Under the pieces are notes generated by a model. It saw only the letters and a program-made list of their open reading frames with translations, was not told where the DNA came from and did not search any database. Made by a program: the position numbers and the translations under genes. Positions 5,557-6,106 of a stretch of DNA of 6,106 bases are shown piece after piece. The DNA is taken from assembly GCA_949282835.1 (NCBI GenBank), contig CASDQU010000068.1, positions 1 through 6,106 on the forward strand, read 5' to 3'. How positions within the stretch are numbered: the stretch's first letter is position 1; each line of letters opens with the position of its first letter. The DNA is from an uncultured Bacillota bacterium (GTDB taxonomy: Bacteria; Bacillota; Clostridia; Christensenellales; UBA1242).

Positions 5557-5894
5557 ATCTAAAGTATTGCCATAACTCTCAACTTAAATACCGCTTAAAT
5601 AAAAAGTTATAACAAAAATGCTAAATAAACATTGCTAAATAAAAAATAGATAAAATAATAAAAAATAGAAAAAAATTAAATAAAATTAAAAAAACAACAA
5701 AAAAATAGATAAAAATATATTAAATTAATTAAAAACATAATTAAAATAATAGTTTTTTCTATTTAAAAACAAAAAGCATAAATAAAACCTCTAAAAATTA
5801 AAATAATATATAATCTAACTACAAGCACAGTCAAACTGCTGAAAAACAAAATTCATAGTTAAAATAAGACTGCTGAGAAAATATTACTCAAAAT
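5557..5894. other. Extremely A/T-rich non-coding spacer or leader
   Basis: I find no gene here. The block 5641-5760 has only eight G or C bases in 120, with A strongly favoured on the plus strand, so a minus-strand transcript would be U-rich. Short direct repeats occur: TGCTAAATAAA at 5619-5629 and 5633-5643, AAAAAATAGATAAAA at 5641-5655 and 5700-5714, and ACTGCTGA at 5835-5842 and 5869-5876. A five-codon ATG-to-TAG frame (5559-5573, minus strand) lies just before the fused prmC start, with GAGAG too close to its ATG to be a convincing ribosome binding site. The region probably carries the promoter and 5' leader of the DUF1385-prmC-prfA operon. No known riboswitch or T-box element is recognisable. 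Confidence 0.6.
5807..5834 (-). promoter_or_regulatory. Candidate promoter for the DUF1385-prmC-prfA operon
   Basis: On the minus strand TTGACT (5829-5834) is followed after 16 bases by TATATA (5807-5812), or after 18 bases by TATATT (5805-5810). It is the best -35/-10 pair I found upstream of the operon. It implies a long U-rich leader of about 240 bases. In sequence this A/T-rich, -10-like hexamers are frequent, so the call is tentative. Confidence 0.35.
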
Positions 5895-5931
5895 AAAAAG
5901 GAGTGTTTGAAAATATTCACTCCTTTTTTTT
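5895..5931. terminator. Intrinsic terminator (readable in both directions)
   Basis: AAAAAGGAGTG (5895-5905) pairs with CACTCCTTTTT (5918-5928) around a 12-base loop. The plus strand continues in T to 5931. The minus-strand copy ends in TTTTTATTTT. It starts about 13 bases after the stop codon of the right-edge minus-strand gene, so its main job is most likely to end that transcript. Confidence 0.8.
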
Positions 5932-5943
5932 GTAAATATATCT

Positions 5944-6106
5944 TTAAGTTGTCGCAATAAATTGTACATATTGGTCAAGCCATGCCTTGTCAGGTTCATT
6001 GCCTGCACCAAAGATTGCTGTTAGGTCGATAAGTTTTGCATTGTCAAAATATATTGATGTAGCGCATTCTCTATTGTCATAGTCAAATCTAAATTCATCT
6101 GCTGTA
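5944..6106 (-). CDS. C-terminal end of a protein with a GAGNEP motif (runs off right edge)
   Basis: The last 53 residues plus a TAA stop (5944-5946) read in one frame from the window edge; the other two minus-strand frames contain stops. The segment begins TADEFRFDYDNRECATSIYF, continues LIDLTAIFGAGNEP, and ends WLDQYVQFIATT. From memory, the LxDLTxIFGAGNEP motif recurs in repeats of phage tail or structural proteins and in secreted or surface proteins of gut Firmicutes. The usual context is a carbohydrate-binding or beta-sandwich-like extracellular module. With only the tail visible I cannot say whether this is a prophage gene, a surface protein or a remnant. A strong terminator follows directly, consistent with a genuine gene end. 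Confidence 0.7.
   Translation of the reverse strand, partial: TADEFRFDYDNRECATSIYFDNAKLIDLTAIFGAGNEPDKAWLDQYVQFIATT

Noticed and set aside
5619..5714. CRISPR-like or iteron-like repeats in the A/T-rich spacer
   Set aside because: The repeats are few, short, almost pure A/T and unevenly spaced. They are not separated by unique spacers, and no DnaA boxes or rep gene are nearby.

Overview
The window looks like a chromosomal segment of a low-GC, Gram-positive-type bacterium, most likely an uncultured member of the Clostridia. The evidence is the strong A+T bias, the AGGAG-type ribosome binding sites, the TTGACA/TATAAT promoters, a cysteine-rich DUF1540 protein, and the DUF1385-prmC-prfA gene order that I recall from clostridial genomes. 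This placement is inferred from gene content and style. There is no rRNA or tRNA gene in the window to confirm it.

Layout from left to right: (1) 1-878, minus strand, the N-terminal 292 codons of an unrecognised soluble protein that runs off the left edge. Its near-consensus promoter lies so close to the ATG that the mRNA could be leaderless. (2) 959-1270, minus strand, a 103-residue protein with two DUF1540-type cysteine clusters. (3) 1271-1390, a divergent promoter region in which the -35 boxes of the two opposite genes occupy almost the same bases. (4) 1391-2610, plus strand, ribosomal protein bL9 (rplI) with a 4-base stop/start overlap to a DXD-type sugar transferase. (5) 2611-2789, an almost pure A/T spacer with a bidirectional terminator between convergent genes. 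(6) 2790-5556, minus strand, a two-gene operon: a membrane DUF1385-like domain fused in frame to PrmC, then prfA (RF1), overlapping by 20 bases. (7) 5557-5943, an extremely A/T-rich non-coding leader or spacer. (8) 5944-6106, minus strand, the last 53 residues of a protein with a GAGNEP motif.

Functionally the clearest unit is item 6. PrmC methylates the glutamine of the GGQ motif of release factors, and its substrate RF1 is encoded directly downstream with overlapping reading frames. bL9 is a second translation-related gene, but it is paired with a glycan-synthesis gene instead of the usual replication or ribosomal partners.

I see no CRISPR array, insertion sequence, toxin-antitoxin pair or obvious defence system. 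The points most worth a second look are the DUF1385-PrmC fusion with a degenerate membrane half, the overlapping divergent -35 boxes, the rplI-glycosyltransferase coupling and the possible leaderless gene.
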